Below are positions 17,861-25,752 of a DNA stretch of 64,000 bases, piece by piece. Within the stretch, counting starts at the first letter, position 1, and every line of letters starts with the position of its first letter. Below the pieces are notes generated by a model. That model saw only the letters and a list, made by a program, of their open reading frames with translations. It was not told the origin of the DNA and made no database searches. The DNA is from Mesorhizobium sophorae. Its GTDB lineage: Bacteria > Pseudomonadota > Alphaproteobacteria > Rhizobiales > Rhizobiaceae. Position numbers and translations under genes: made by a program. The stretch covers positions 434,001-498,000 of the forward strand of contig NZ_NNRI01000022.1 of assembly GCF_002270415.1 (NCBI RefSeq), read 5' to 3'.

Positions 17861-18799
17861 TTGAAAGTCGGAGTGGTCCTCAATCCGATTGCCGGCGGCG
17901 GCCGGTTGAAACGGCATTGGCCGGAGGTCGCCGCGTCGCTGAAAAAGCATTTCGGCGAATTCGAGCTGCGTGAGACGCAGGCCGAAGGTGACGCCGAAAG
18001 ACTGGCACTCGATCTCGCGGCAAACGGTTTCGACCTTGTGATCGCGGCCGGCGGTGACGGCACTGCCAGCGAGGTGGCCGACGGGCTGCTGCAGGCGTCC
18101 AAGGAAGGCCGCAGGACAACCGAGCTTGGCCTCTTGCCGTGCGGGACCGGCATCGATTTCGCGCGCGGGCTCGGCCTGCCGCGCGAGGTTGATGCGGTGC
18201 TGAAGCGGCTCGCCGAGACCAAGCCTCGGAAAGTCGATGCCGGGCGCATTTGCTACATCGACGACCATGGCGCGCTGGCCAGCCGGCATTTCATCAACAT
18301 CGCCAGCCTCGGCCTGTCGGGCGCCACCGACCGCGCCGTCAACGCCGACAAGCGCAAGGGCAAGATGTCGGCCAAGACGCTGTTCCTGTGGCGCACCGTG
18401 GTCGAATTCATCCGCTACCGCTTCCAGCATGTCAGGATCACGGTCGACGACGGCACGCCGGTCGAGGCGCGCATGGCGCTGGTGGCGGTCGCCAACGGCA
18501 AGTTCTTCGGCGGTGGCATGATGATCGCGCCGGATGCTGAACTGGCCGACGGGCAGTTCGACATCGTCATCCTGCGCGCCGCCGGCAAGCTGAAGCTGAT
18601 CTGGGATATCCGGCTGCTCTATGGCGGCCGGCACCGCAACCATCCCGCGATCACCATCCTGCGCGGCCGGAAAGTGGTGGTCGAGCCGCTCGGCGATGTC
18701 GAGACGAACGGCGCGATGGTCGACATCGATGGCGAGTCGCCAGGACGCATACCGGCGACCTTCGAGATCCTGCCCGGCGCGCTGACGCTCAGATATTGA
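17861..18799 (+). CDS. YegS/diacylglycerol-kinase-family lipid kinase
   Basis: The 312-residue enzyme begins KVGVVLNPIAGGG, the first strand and loop of the DAGK catalytic domain, and carries the nucleotide motif AAGGDGTASEVADGL (GGDGT) near residue 65 and LGLLPCGTGIDFARGLGLP. The C-terminal half (MALVAVANGKFFGGGM, DGQFDIVIL, VDIDGE) matches YegS/BmrU-type lipid kinases, which phosphorylate diacylglycerol or related lipids with ATP at the membrane. GGGAGG sits six bases before the TTG at 17861, which decides this start; a GTG six bases earlier would overlap the ribosome site. It stands alone. Confidence 0.88.
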   Translation: MKVGVVLNPIAGGGRLKRHWPEVAASLKKHFGEFELRETQAEGDAERLALDLAANGFDLVIAAGGDGTASEVADGLLQASKEGRRTTELGLLPCGTGIDFARGLGLPREVDAVLKRLAETKPRKVDAGRICYIDDHGALASRHFINIASLGLSGATDRAVNADKRKGKMSAKTLFLWRTVVEFIRYRFQHVRITVDDGTPVEARMALVAVANGKFFGGGMMIAPDAELADGQFDIVILRAAGKLKLIWDIRLLYGGRHRNHPAITILRGRKVVVEPLGDVETNGAMVDIDGESPGRIPATFEILPGALTLRY

Positions 18800-18879
18800 A
18801 TCAAGTCGTTAACAGATCGATTCAGGTGAGTCCGGAGATGGGTCCAACCAACTGAAATCGCTTGATTTCTTGCCTGGTG

Positions 18880-19797
18880 TCAGACTTCGAGCTTGGCTGG
18901 AAAACCGGGCGCGCGCAGGTCAGTGCCAACGGCATCTTCCAGCAGTTTGACGATCTGGGTCGACCACGCGGCGCCGCCATAGGCTTCCTTGCCTTGTTCA
19001 AAAATCGCGTTGACGCGCGGTGCCAGCTCGAGCGGCACGCCAGACTGTTCGCCCATGGCGAGCGCGAAGCCGAGATCCTTCAGCGCCAAGTCCATGGTGA
19101 AGCCGATGTCGTAGGAGCCGTTGAGAATGAGCTGGCTTTCGGTCTCATGGACGAAGCTGTTGCCGGAGGAGGCAACGATGGCGTGGTAGGATTGGGCGAG
19201 GTCGAGCCCGCCTTGCCTGGCCAGCATCAGGGCCTCGCCGGCGGCGACGAGATGGATGAAGGCGAGCATGTTGGTGATCACCTTGATCACCGCCGCCGAG
19301 CCGATCGGACCCATCAGGAACGATTTCGCGCACATCGCTTCGATGGCCGAGCGATGGCGCGCATAAAGTGCTGCATCGCCACCGACCAGTGCGGTGATTT
19401 TTCCGACCGCCGCCAGATGCACGCCACCGGTGACCGGGCATTCCAACGTTTCGATGCCCCTGGCCGAGGCGAGGGCGGCCAGACGCACGATCTCGTCGCG
19501 GCCGTTGGTCGACATCTCGATCCAGGTGCCGCCCTCCGGCAGGCCCTCAAGCAAACCGCCTGGACCGGCCAACACCGCTTCGCTGACTTTGGGCGAGGGC
19601 AGGCAGGTTACCGCATTGCCGGCTCGCGAGGCGGCCTCGGCGGGACTGTTGGCGGCGGTGGCGCCCAGCGCAACGAGGCGCTCGACAGCAGCGGGCTCGC
19701 GGTCGAAGACGGTGACCGCGAAGCCGTTGCGGATCAGGCTGGCGGCCAGATTGCCGCCGAGATGGCCAAGGCCGATGAAGGCGTAGCTTTCGCTCAC
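18880..19797 (-). CDS. NAD(P)-dependent 3-hydroxyisobutyrate dehydrogenase-family enzyme
   Basis: The 305-residue protein starts at a GTG whose first bases form GTGA with the upstream stop, a four-base overlap. YAFIGLGHLGGNLA is the N-terminal dinucleotide-binding GxGxxG, ECPVTGGVHLAAVGK matches the substrate-binding D/E-x-P-x-S-G-G motif of beta-hydroxyacid dehydrogenases (with T for S), and VIKVITNMLAFIHLVAAGEA contains the catalytic Lys of the G-x-x-x-K-x-x-N motif. Such enzymes oxidise 3-hydroxy acids, for example 3-hydroxyisobutyrate, tartronate or L-threonate derivatives. As the last gene of the operon after an oxidase and a sugar-acid dehydratase, it probably acts late in a carbohydrate-acid pathway. 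Confidence 0.85.
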   Translation of the reverse strand: MSESYAFIGLGHLGGNLAASLIRNGFAVTVFDREPAAVERLVALGATAANSPAEAASRAGNAVTCLPSPKVSEAVLAGPGGLLEGLPEGGTWIEMSTNGRDEIVRLAALASARGIETLECPVTGGVHLAAVGKITALVGGDAALYARHRSAIEAMCAKSFLMGPIGSAAVIKVITNMLAFIHLVAAGEALMLARQGGLDLAQSYHAIVASSGNSFVHETESQLILNGSYDIGFTMDLALKDLGFALAMGEQSGVPLELAPRVNAIFEQGKEAYGGAAWSTQIVKLLEDAVGTDLRAPGFPAKLEV

Positions 19798-21008
19798 GGT
19801 ATCAGCGGCGTCTGCATCATCTGCAGATGCAATTCCTTGCCGGTGTAGGGATGCGCATCGCAGACCGCTTCGTTGAGTTCGACACCGAGGCCGGGCTCCT
19901 TCGACGGGATGACATTGCCGTCCTGCCACTCGATCTTCTTCGTGAGCAGCGTCGCGTGGAACCCATCCCACTGCTTCAGCGATTCTAGGATGAGGAAGTT
20001 GGCCAGCGTCACCGCCAGCTGGATGTTGGCAGCACCGACGATCGGCCCGCAATAGCAGTGCGGGGCGACCTGGATGTGGTAGGCCTCGGCCATGGCGGCG
20101 ATCTTCTTGGTTTCGAGGATGCCGCCGGAGCGGCCAAGGTCGGGCTGCAGGATGGTCGCGGCGCGGTTCTCGATGACGCGGGCGAATTCGAACTTGGTCG
20201 TCAGCCGCTCGCCGGTGGCGATCGGGATCGACGTGCCTCGCGCCACCTGCGCCATCACTTCAGGCATGTCGGGCGGCACCGGCTCCTCGAACCACAGCGG
20301 GTCATAGGGTTCGATGGCGCGGGCCATCCGTAGCGCGCCGGAGGCGGTGAACTGGCCATGGGTGCCGAACAGGATGTCGGCGCGTGTGCCGACCGCCTCG
20401 CGGATCGCCTTGATCATGCGGGTGGAGACATCGATGTCGACGAGGCGCGGCTGATGGCCGTCGAAGGCGGTGTAGGGGCCGGCCGGGTCGAGCTTTACGG
20501 CATTGAAGCCCTGCTCGACATATTCGAGCGCGCAGGCAGCCGCCATCTCGGGGTCGTTGTAGACGTTCCTGCCGTCCGGAGCGTCCTCGGAGTGGACGCT
20601 GCCGGTGTGCGGGTAGAGATAGGTGTAGGAGCGCAGCGTCTCGTGCACCTGGCCACCGAGCAGTTTGTAGACCGGCTTGTTGGCCTCCTTGCCGACAATG
20701 TCCCAGCAGGCCATTTCCAGCGCCGAGAAACAGCCCATGCCGGACACGTCCGGGCGCTGGGTGAAGCCGGACGAATAGGCGCGGCGGAAGAAATTCTCGA
20801 TGTCGTGCGGATCGCGGCCGATCAAATAGCGCTCGGCCATGTCCTCGACCATCTTCGCCGTGACATGGGCGGAGAAGGTGGCGTTGTAGGCCTCGCCATA
20901 GCCGACGACACCGCCATCGGTGGTCAGCTTGACGAATATGAAATACTTACCGCCGATGCCGGGCGGCGGGTTGCCGACAACCCAGGTCTTGACGTCGGTG
21001 ATTTTCAT
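19794..21008 (-). CDS. Mandelate racemase/galactonate dehydratase-family (enolase superfamily) protein
   Basis: The 404-residue protein has the MR/MLE N-terminal cap (MKITDVKTWVVGNPP) and a barrel with FNAVKLDP, FEEPVPPDMPE, IATGERL, LQPDLGRSGG and VAPHCYCGP. These correspond to the acid/base Lys region, two of the three Mg-ligand Glu residues and the active-site His of D-galactonate dehydratase-like enzymes. Where those have D-F-H-G-R, this one reads G-T-H-G-Q, so the Asp ligand is missing. GGAGGACC precedes the ATG. It overlaps the upstream oxidoreductase by ATGA and the downstream dehydrogenase by GTGA, so the three are translationally coupled. A sugar-acid dehydratase or cycloisomerase role is inferred; the substrate is unknown. 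Confidence 0.85.
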   Translation of the reverse strand: MKITDVKTWVVGNPPPGIGGKYFIFVKLTTDGGVVGYGEAYNATFSAHVTAKMVEDMAERYLIGRDPHDIENFFRRAYSSGFTQRPDVSGMGCFSALEMACWDIVGKEANKPVYKLLGGQVHETLRSYTYLYPHTGSVHSEDAPDGRNVYNDPEMAAACALEYVEQGFNAVKLDPAGPYTAFDGHQPRLVDIDVSTRMIKAIREAVGTRADILFGTHGQFTASGALRMARAIEPYDPLWFEEPVPPDMPEVMAQVARGTSIPIATGERLTTKFEFARVIENRAATILQPDLGRSGGILETKKIAAMAEAYHIQVAPHCYCGPIVGAANIQLAVTLANFLILESLKQWDGFHATLLTKKIEWQDGNVIPSKEPGLGVELNEAVCDAHPYTGKELHLQMMQTPLIP

Positions 21009-22621
21009 TTTTGGTCCTCCAGAACCAGTTCGGCGCCCTTCCAACCGGTCATGATCGAGGCGGCGTTGGTGTTGCCGGTGATGTTGTCGGGAAAGATCGA
21101 GGCGTCGATGACGCGCAAGCCCTCGATACCGTGCAGCTTGAGGCGCGGATCGACCACGGCGCGCGCGGGATCGGAGCCCATGCGGCAGGTCGACACCGGG
21201 TGATAGACGGTGCCCGAGCGCTTCCGGAAATCCTGGATCAGATCGGCGTCGGATGTGATCGACGGGCCCGGCAGCACCTCTTCCTCGATGATCTCGGCCA
21301 TTGCCGGCATCGAGGCGATCTTGCGCACGAACTTCACCGCGTCGAGCATCTCGGCGACGTCGGCCTCGGTCGAATAGGCATTGGCCGATATCCTGGGATA
21401 GTCGCGCGGATTGCTGGAACGGATCATGATCTCGCCGCGGCTCGACGGGCGGCAATTGGACAGGCCGATGGAAAAGCCCGGCCACGGGTCGGGCGTCAGG
21501 ATCGGACGCTCGCCGCTTTTGGGAATGACGGTCGAGAAGGCCTGGAAATAGAGCTGCATGTTGGGGCGGGTCGCCGCCGGGTCGGTGCGGAAGAAGCCGC
21601 CGGCATTGTTCATCGACAGCGACAGCGGCCCGGACCGCGTCAGGATGTATTGCATGCCGACCAGGAGCTTGCCCCACCACGGACGCAGTGTCTGGTTGAG
21701 CGTCGGCAGCCTGCCCTTGAAGGTGTAGTTGATGCCGACATGGTCCTGCAGATGCGCGCCGACGTTCTCGTTGGCGTGGACGACGGCGATGCCAAGCCCC
21801 TTGAGCAGCTCCGAGGGGCCGACGCCGGACAGCTGCAGCAATTGCGGCGAGTTGACCGAACCGCCCGACAGGATGACCTCACGGCCGGCACGCGCCGTCT
21901 TGGTCTCGCCGTTCTGCAGATATTCGACGCCGACGGCGCGCTTGCCTTCGAACAGCACCCGGGTCGCCAGCGCGTTCATCTCGACGCGGACGTTGGCGCG
22001 CTTCATCGCCGGGCGCAGGAAGGCACGCGCCGCCGACATGCGGCGGCCGTTCCTGGTCGAGATCTGGTAGACGCCAACGCCTTCCTGGGTAGCACCGTTG
22101 AAATCCGGGTTGAGCGGCAGACCGGCCTGCTGGCCGGCGGCGAGATAGCGCTTGGTCAGCGGGTGGACCGCGTCCGAACAATCGGTGACATGCAGCGGGC
22201 CGCCGACACCGCGCCATGCGTCGGCGCCGGCCTGATTGTCCTCCAGCGCCTTGAAGGCGGGCAAGATATCGTCATAGCCCCAGCCTGGGTTGCCGGCGGC
22301 TGCCCAGGCATCGAAATCCTCGCGCGCGCCCCGGATCCAGACCATGGCATTGATCGAGCTCGAGCCGCCGAGCAGCTTGCCGCGCGGCCAGTGGTCGGCG
22401 TTGCCGGCGAGCCCCGGGTCGGGCTCGGCCTTGTAGTTCCAGTTCACCGCCGGATCGAAGAAGGTCTTGCCGTAGCCGAGCGGCATCTGCACGTAGAAGC
22501 GGCGGTCGGTGCCGCCGGCCTCCAGCACCAGCACGGAAAAGCGTCCGGAGGCCGACAGTTTGTCGGCCAGGACCGAGCCGGCCGAGCCGGAGCCGACGAT
22601 GATGAAGTCATAGGTCTGCAT
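21005..22621 (-). CDS. GMC-family FAD-dependent alcohol/choline dehydrogenase-like oxidoreductase
   Basis: The 538-residue protein has the GMC flavin fold: DFIIVGSGSAGSVLA (GxGxxG, residues 6-20), LVLEAGGTD, WPRGKLLGGSSSINAMVW (GMC signature 1) and GGSVNSPQLLQLSGVGP (signature 2). The C-terminal catalytic pair lies in VYHPVSTCRMG (His) and FPDNITGNTNAASIM (Asn in place of the second His). It probably oxidises an alcohol or sugar alcohol to an aldehyde, passing electrons to the respiratory chain. No signal peptide is visible. It opens the three-gene operon with the enolase-superfamily protein and the 3-hydroxyacid dehydrogenase; no transporter or regulator is adjacent. Confidence 0.88.
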   Translation of the reverse strand: MQTYDFIIVGSGSAGSVLADKLSASGRFSVLVLEAGGTDRRFYVQMPLGYGKTFFDPAVNWNYKAEPDPGLAGNADHWPRGKLLGGSSSINAMVWIRGAREDFDAWAAAGNPGWGYDDILPAFKALEDNQAGADAWRGVGGPLHVTDCSDAVHPLTKRYLAAGQQAGLPLNPDFNGATQEGVGVYQISTRNGRRMSAARAFLRPAMKRANVRVEMNALATRVLFEGKRAVGVEYLQNGETKTARAGREVILSGGSVNSPQLLQLSGVGPSELLKGLGIAVVHANENVGAHLQDHVGINYTFKGRLPTLNQTLRPWWGKLLVGMQYILTRSGPLSLSMNNAGGFFRTDPAATRPNMQLYFQAFSTVIPKSGERPILTPDPWPGFSIGLSNCRPSSRGEIMIRSSNPRDYPRISANAYSTEADVAEMLDAVKFVRKIASMPAMAEIIEEEVLPGPSITSDADLIQDFRKRSGTVYHPVSTCRMGSDPARAVVDPRLKLHGIEGLRVIDASIFPDNITGNTNAASIMTGWKGAELVLEDQK

Positions 22622-22823
22622 GATTGGTGGGCGGCTCCGGAAATCTGGCCACAGCCTAGACGCGGTGGGTCCGCCGCGTCGCCGCGCCTTCCGGCATCGG
22701 TTGTGAAAAAAGCGACCGCGATGCCAGGTCGAGTTGCGGGGAATCCCGACAATCGCGCTTGATATGCATGGGGTCGACAGCTTATGCGATGATATCAGCC
22801 AATCTGCGGAAGGCAGGAATCAT

Positions 22824-23765
22824 ATGCGCACCTTGCCTGATGCTTTCATTCCGGAATTGCCGGGCCACTACAGCGGCAAGGTCCGCGAAAACTACGACCT
22901 GCCGGACGGCAGGCGCATCATCATCGCCACCGACCGTCTCAGTGCCTTCGACACCATCCTGACCTCGATCCCGTTCAAGGGGGAGATCCTCACCCAGACG
23001 GCGCGGTACTGGTTCGAGGAAACCGCCGATATCTGCCCGAACCATGTTCTCGAATATCCGGACCCGAACGTCGTCGTCGGCACAAGGCTGGACATCCTGC
23101 CGGTCGAGATCGTCGTGCGTGGCTATCTGGCGGGAACCACCAGCACCTCGATCCTGACAAGGTACCGGCGCGGTGATCGGGACATGTATGGAATGACCCT
23201 GCCGGACGGCCTGCGCGACAACGAAAAACTGGCCGAGCCGATCATCACGCCGACCAGCAAGGCCCTGCACGGTGGCCATGACGAGCCCCTGTCCAAGGCC
23301 GAGATCCTTGACCAGGGCCTTCTCACGCCGGCGCAGTGGGATACCGTATCGGGCTATGCCTTGCAGCTGTTCGCCCGTGGACAGCAGCGCGCCGCCGAAC
23401 GCGGCCTCATCCTCGCCGATACGAAATACGAATTCGGCACCGACAAGAACGGGACCATAATCCTTGCCGACGAAATCCACACGCCGGACAGCAGCCGGTA
23501 CTGGATTGCAAAGAGCTATGAGGAAGCCCTCGCCAGCGGCAGCCGGCCGGAGAGTTTCGACAAGGATTTCATCCGGTCGTGGGTCTCTGCGCGATGCGAT
23601 CCTTACAGCCAACCGATACCCGACATACCCGACGAGATCGTCGAACAGGCATCCCGGGTCTATGCACAGGCTTACGAGGCAATCACGGGCAGAGAATTCT
23701 CTCCCGACCTTTCTGGGCATAGCGTCCTGGATCGCATTCGCTCAAACCTCGCGCGTTACTTCTAG
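22824..23765 (+). CDS. purC: Phosphoribosylaminoimidazole-succinocarboxamide synthase (SAICAR synthetase)
   Basis: The 313-residue enzyme joins CAIR and aspartate with ATP in purine synthesis. GKVRENYDLPDGRRIIIATDRLSAFD is split here by its motifs: GKVRENY (nucleotide loop), ATDRLSAFD, VVRGYLAGT (aspartate/CAIR site), and ADTKYEFG followed by ILADEIHTPDSSRYW (metal and ATP residues). AAGGCAGGA precedes the ATG at 22824; the frame is open 90 bases further upstream without a ribosome site. The length (about 310 rather than about 240) places it in the longer class, and rhizobia often carry a shorter purC beside purSQL, so this may be a second copy. It stands alone. Confidence 0.9.
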   Translation: MRTLPDAFIPELPGHYSGKVRENYDLPDGRRIIIATDRLSAFDTILTSIPFKGEILTQTARYWFEETADICPNHVLEYPDPNVVVGTRLDILPVEIVVRGYLAGTTSTSILTRYRRGDRDMYGMTLPDGLRDNEKLAEPIITPTSKALHGGHDEPLSKAEILDQGLLTPAQWDTVSGYALQLFARGQQRAAERGLILADTKYEFGTDKNGTIILADEIHTPDSSRYWIAKSYEEALASGSRPESFDKDFIRSWVSARCDPYSQPIPDIPDEIVEQASRVYAQAYEAITGREFSPDLSGHSVLDRIRSNLARYF

Positions 23766-23856
23766 CGGCCAAGCGAGACTTCGGTGGGTGGCGCGTTGAC
23801 CTCTCGGCGCCATGACGCTACGGGATCGAGGGCATTGACCTCGAAGGATTTCCCCC

Positions 23857-24252
23857 ATGGTGCACTACGCTGAAGGACGGCCGCTCGGCGATCTGACGCT
23901 GCGCACGCTGGCCATGCCTTCGGATGCCAATGCGGCCGGCGACATCTTCGGCGGCTGGGTGATGGCGCAGATGGACCTTGCCTGCGGCATCCGTGCTGCC
24001 GAGCGCGCCAAGGGCCGCGTGGTGACGGCGGCGGTCAAGGAGATGTCGTTCGCCAAGCCGATGAAGATCGGCGACACGCTGTGCATCTACACCCATGTCG
24101 AGCGTGTCGGCCGCACCTCGATGACGCTCAAGGTCGAGGCCTGGGCGCAGCGCTATCTCTCAGACCTGATGGAGAAGGTCACCCATGCCGATTTCGTCAT
24201 GGTGGCGCTGGATGGCGAGGGCAAGCCAAAGGCGGTTCCGGCAGAAGCCTGA
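23857..24252 (+). CDS. Acyl-CoA thioesterase, YciA/hotdog family
   Basis: The 131-residue single hotdog domain has MPSDANAAGDIFGGWVMAQMDLA, split by motif: PSDANAAGDIFGG contains the conserved Asn and the catalytic Asp of YciA-type thioesterases, VVTAAVKEMSFAKP is the helix-strand edge, and GDTLCIYTHVERVGRTSM follows. These enzymes hydrolyse a broad range of acyl-CoAs in the cytoplasm and normally assemble as trimers of dimers. It is monocistronic as far as can be seen, 91 bases after purC and on the same strand. Confidence 0.88.
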   Translation: MVHYAEGRPLGDLTLRTLAMPSDANAAGDIFGGWVMAQMDLACGIRAAERAKGRVVTAAVKEMSFAKPMKIGDTLCIYTHVERVGRTSMTLKVEAWAQRYLSDLMEKVTHADFVMVALDGEGKPKAVPAEA

Positions 24253-24508
24253 CCGGGGCTTCGGCGCGCAGCCATGCCGGGGTGAACACGCGGCAGATGC
24301 GAAACGGGCCGCGCGCACGGTCTGTTGATGAACGAAGACAATCAGTCAACGATTGCTGAACGCCGCGCTGGCAGGTACCGCCGCGGCTTTGTCCTTGTCC
24401 GCTGACGGCGTTCGTCTGAAAGCCAGACCCGAACCCGGTCAACTGCCGCCGACGGAATGCAATGTCGCTAGCGCAGCCATCGGCGAAAACCATTCCAATA
24501 CAAAGGCT

Positions 24509-24916
24509 TCAGGCATGCGTCGCGTCGAATTTCTCGCGTGCTGCCCGCACGCGCGTGGTGTTGACGCGAGCCCATTCACCGAGTGCGCTGACCGGGATCA
24601 GCAACTCATGGCCGAGTTCTGTCAGCTCGTAATCGACGCGTGGCGGAATGGTCGGGAACACCGTGCGGGTGACGAAGCCGTCTCGCTCCAATCCGCGCAA
24701 GGTGGTGGTCAGCATCTTCTGCGAGATGCCGCCGACAGCAGCGCGTAACTCATTGAATCGCAACGGTCCTTGGCCGAGCTTTCCGACCACGAGAACGGTC
24801 CATTTATCGCCGACGCGCTGCAGGATTTCCGAAACGGCGCGGCAATCTTCGGTGTTGAGCGGGTTCCTCAGTAACAAAAAGGTGCCTCCTTGCGCCGCGA
24901 GTTGACAGTATCTCAT
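24509..24916 (-). CDS. HxlR-family transcriptional regulator (Cys-containing)
   Basis: The 135-residue winged helix protein has the HxlR core: DCRAVSEILQRVGDKWTVLVV, LGQGPLRFNELRAAVGGIS, KMLTTTLRGLERDGFVTR and PRVDYELTELG. Cys25 just before the first helix is at the place where HxlR proteins such as YodB and QorR sense electrophiles or thiol stress. The ATG at 24916 gives the usual family length; the frame is open upstream but through the divergent gene. It is divergent from the FMN reductase gene with a 50-base gap that holds a perfect palindrome, suggesting that it represses that gene and itself. Confidence 0.87.
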   Translation of the reverse strand: MRYCQLAAQGGTFLLLRNPLNTEDCRAVSEILQRVGDKWTVLVVGKLGQGPLRFNELRAAVGGISQKMLTTTLRGLERDGFVTRTVFPTIPPRVDYELTELGHELLIPVSALGEWARVNTTRVRAAREKFDATHA

Positions 24917-24924
24917 ATAGCGCC

Positions 24925-24941
24925 GGTATCCAAACGATACC
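24925..24941. promoter_or_regulatory. Candidate HxlR operator between divergent genes
   Basis: GGTATC-CAAAC-GATACC is a perfect six-base inverted repeat midway in the 50-base divergent gap. A TTGACA at 24902-24907 upstream could be the -35 box for the FMN reductase gene, placing the palindrome over its -10 region, a classical repressor position. The binding protein is inferred to be the adjacent regulator. Confidence 0.6.
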
Positions 24942-24966
24942 AGCTTTACTTGCAAGGAAGAGCCCC

Positions 24967-25572
24967 ATGTCAAAACCCAAGATCGCCATCGTTGTCGGTT
25001 CCACGCGCGCCGCGCGCTTCGCCGACGTACCAACCCAGTGGATCGCCAAGATCGCCAAATCGCATGCCGATATCGACGTCGAGATCGTCGACCTGCGCGA
25101 CTTCCCGCTGCCGTTCTTCGACGAGGTCGCATCCTCCGCCTGGGCACCGTCGCAGAATGAAGTGGCGAAGCGCTGGCAGAAGAAGGTCGCCGAATTCGAC
25201 GGCTTCATCTTCACCGCCGCCGAATACAATCATGGTCCGACGGCCGTGCTGAAGAACGCCATCGACTACGCTGCCAACGAATGGAACAAGAAGCCGGCCG
25301 GCTTCGTCGGCTATGGCAGCGTCGGCGGCTCCCGCGCCGTCGAGCAGCTGCGCCTTCATGCGGTCGAATTGCAGATGGCGCCGGTCAAGTCGGCCGTCCA
25401 TATCGCCTGGGGCGACTTCCTCGCCGTCCGCCAGGGCGAGAAGAAGCTCGAAGAGCTCGAGCACCTGAACCAGGCCGCCACGGCGCTGGTCAACGACGTC
25501 GCGTGGTGGGCCAAGGTGCTGAAGGCAGCACGTCAGGCCGACGCCGTCGCCGAGGAAGTCAAGGCGGCCTGA
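24967..25572 (+). CDS. NADPH-dependent FMN reductase (flavodoxin-like)
   Basis: The 201-residue protein has the FMN_red fold: IAIVVGSTRAARFADVP (phosphate-binding loop GSTR), VDLRDFPLPFFDE, and IFTAAEYNHGPTAVLKNAIDY, where EYNHG is the flavin-contact loop typical of NADPH:FMN or quinone reductases. It reduces flavin, quinones or azo compounds in the cytoplasm. AAGGAAGAGCCCC precedes the ATG. It is divergent from a Cys-containing HxlR regulator, the usual context for electrophile-inducible reductases. Its own terminator hairpin, 30 bases after the stop, has been split off by the insertion sequence. Confidence 0.88.
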   Translation: MSKPKIAIVVGSTRAARFADVPTQWIAKIAKSHADIDVEIVDLRDFPLPFFDEVASSAWAPSQNEVAKRWQKKVAEFDGFIFTAAEYNHGPTAVLKNAIDYAANEWNKKPAGFVGYGSVGGSRAVEQLRLHAVELQMAPVKSAVHIAWGDFLAVRQGEKKLEELEHLNQAATALVNDVAWWAKVLKAARQADAVAEEVKAA

Positions 25573-25603
25573 CCGCCGGTTCGAATTGTCCTCCCAAGGA
25601 TCC

Positions 25604-25625
25604 GGGGCGGCGCTTGCGCCGCCCT
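25604..25625 (+). repeat. Left target-site duplication: copy of a terminator hairpin
   Basis: These 22 bases (GGGGCGGCGC, loop TTGC region, GCCGCCCT) are repeated exactly right after the other end of the IS at 27177-27198. The sequence is a nearly perfect palindrome. Here it lacks the T run, which stayed with the right copy, so this copy alone would terminate poorly. Confidence 0.85.
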
Positions 25626-25644
25626 CAGACTGCTGACAAACCCC
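25626..25644 (+). repeat. IS left terminal inverted repeat
   Basis: The 19 bases CAGACTGCTGACAAACCCC are the exact reverse complement of 27158-27176. The last seven (AAACCCC) also pair with GGGGTTT just inside the element to make the left inward terminator. Confidence 0.9.
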
Positions 25645-25670
25645 GTCTATTTTAGGCGGGGTTTTGTTTT
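25638..25670 (+). terminator. Inward-facing terminator at left IS end
   Basis: AAACCCCG and CGGGGTTT pair around an 11-base loop (TCTATTTTAGG), followed by TGTTTT. On the + strand this stops transcripts entering from the FMN reductase gene and may replace the function of the displaced native terminator. Confidence 0.8.
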
Positions 25671-25752
25671 ATGCGACTGAACGGGTTAGCGATTTCGTTG
25701 TCAGGACAATTTGACAGGAGGTTGCAGGACGGGGACCCGTGGTTCGCTGGCC

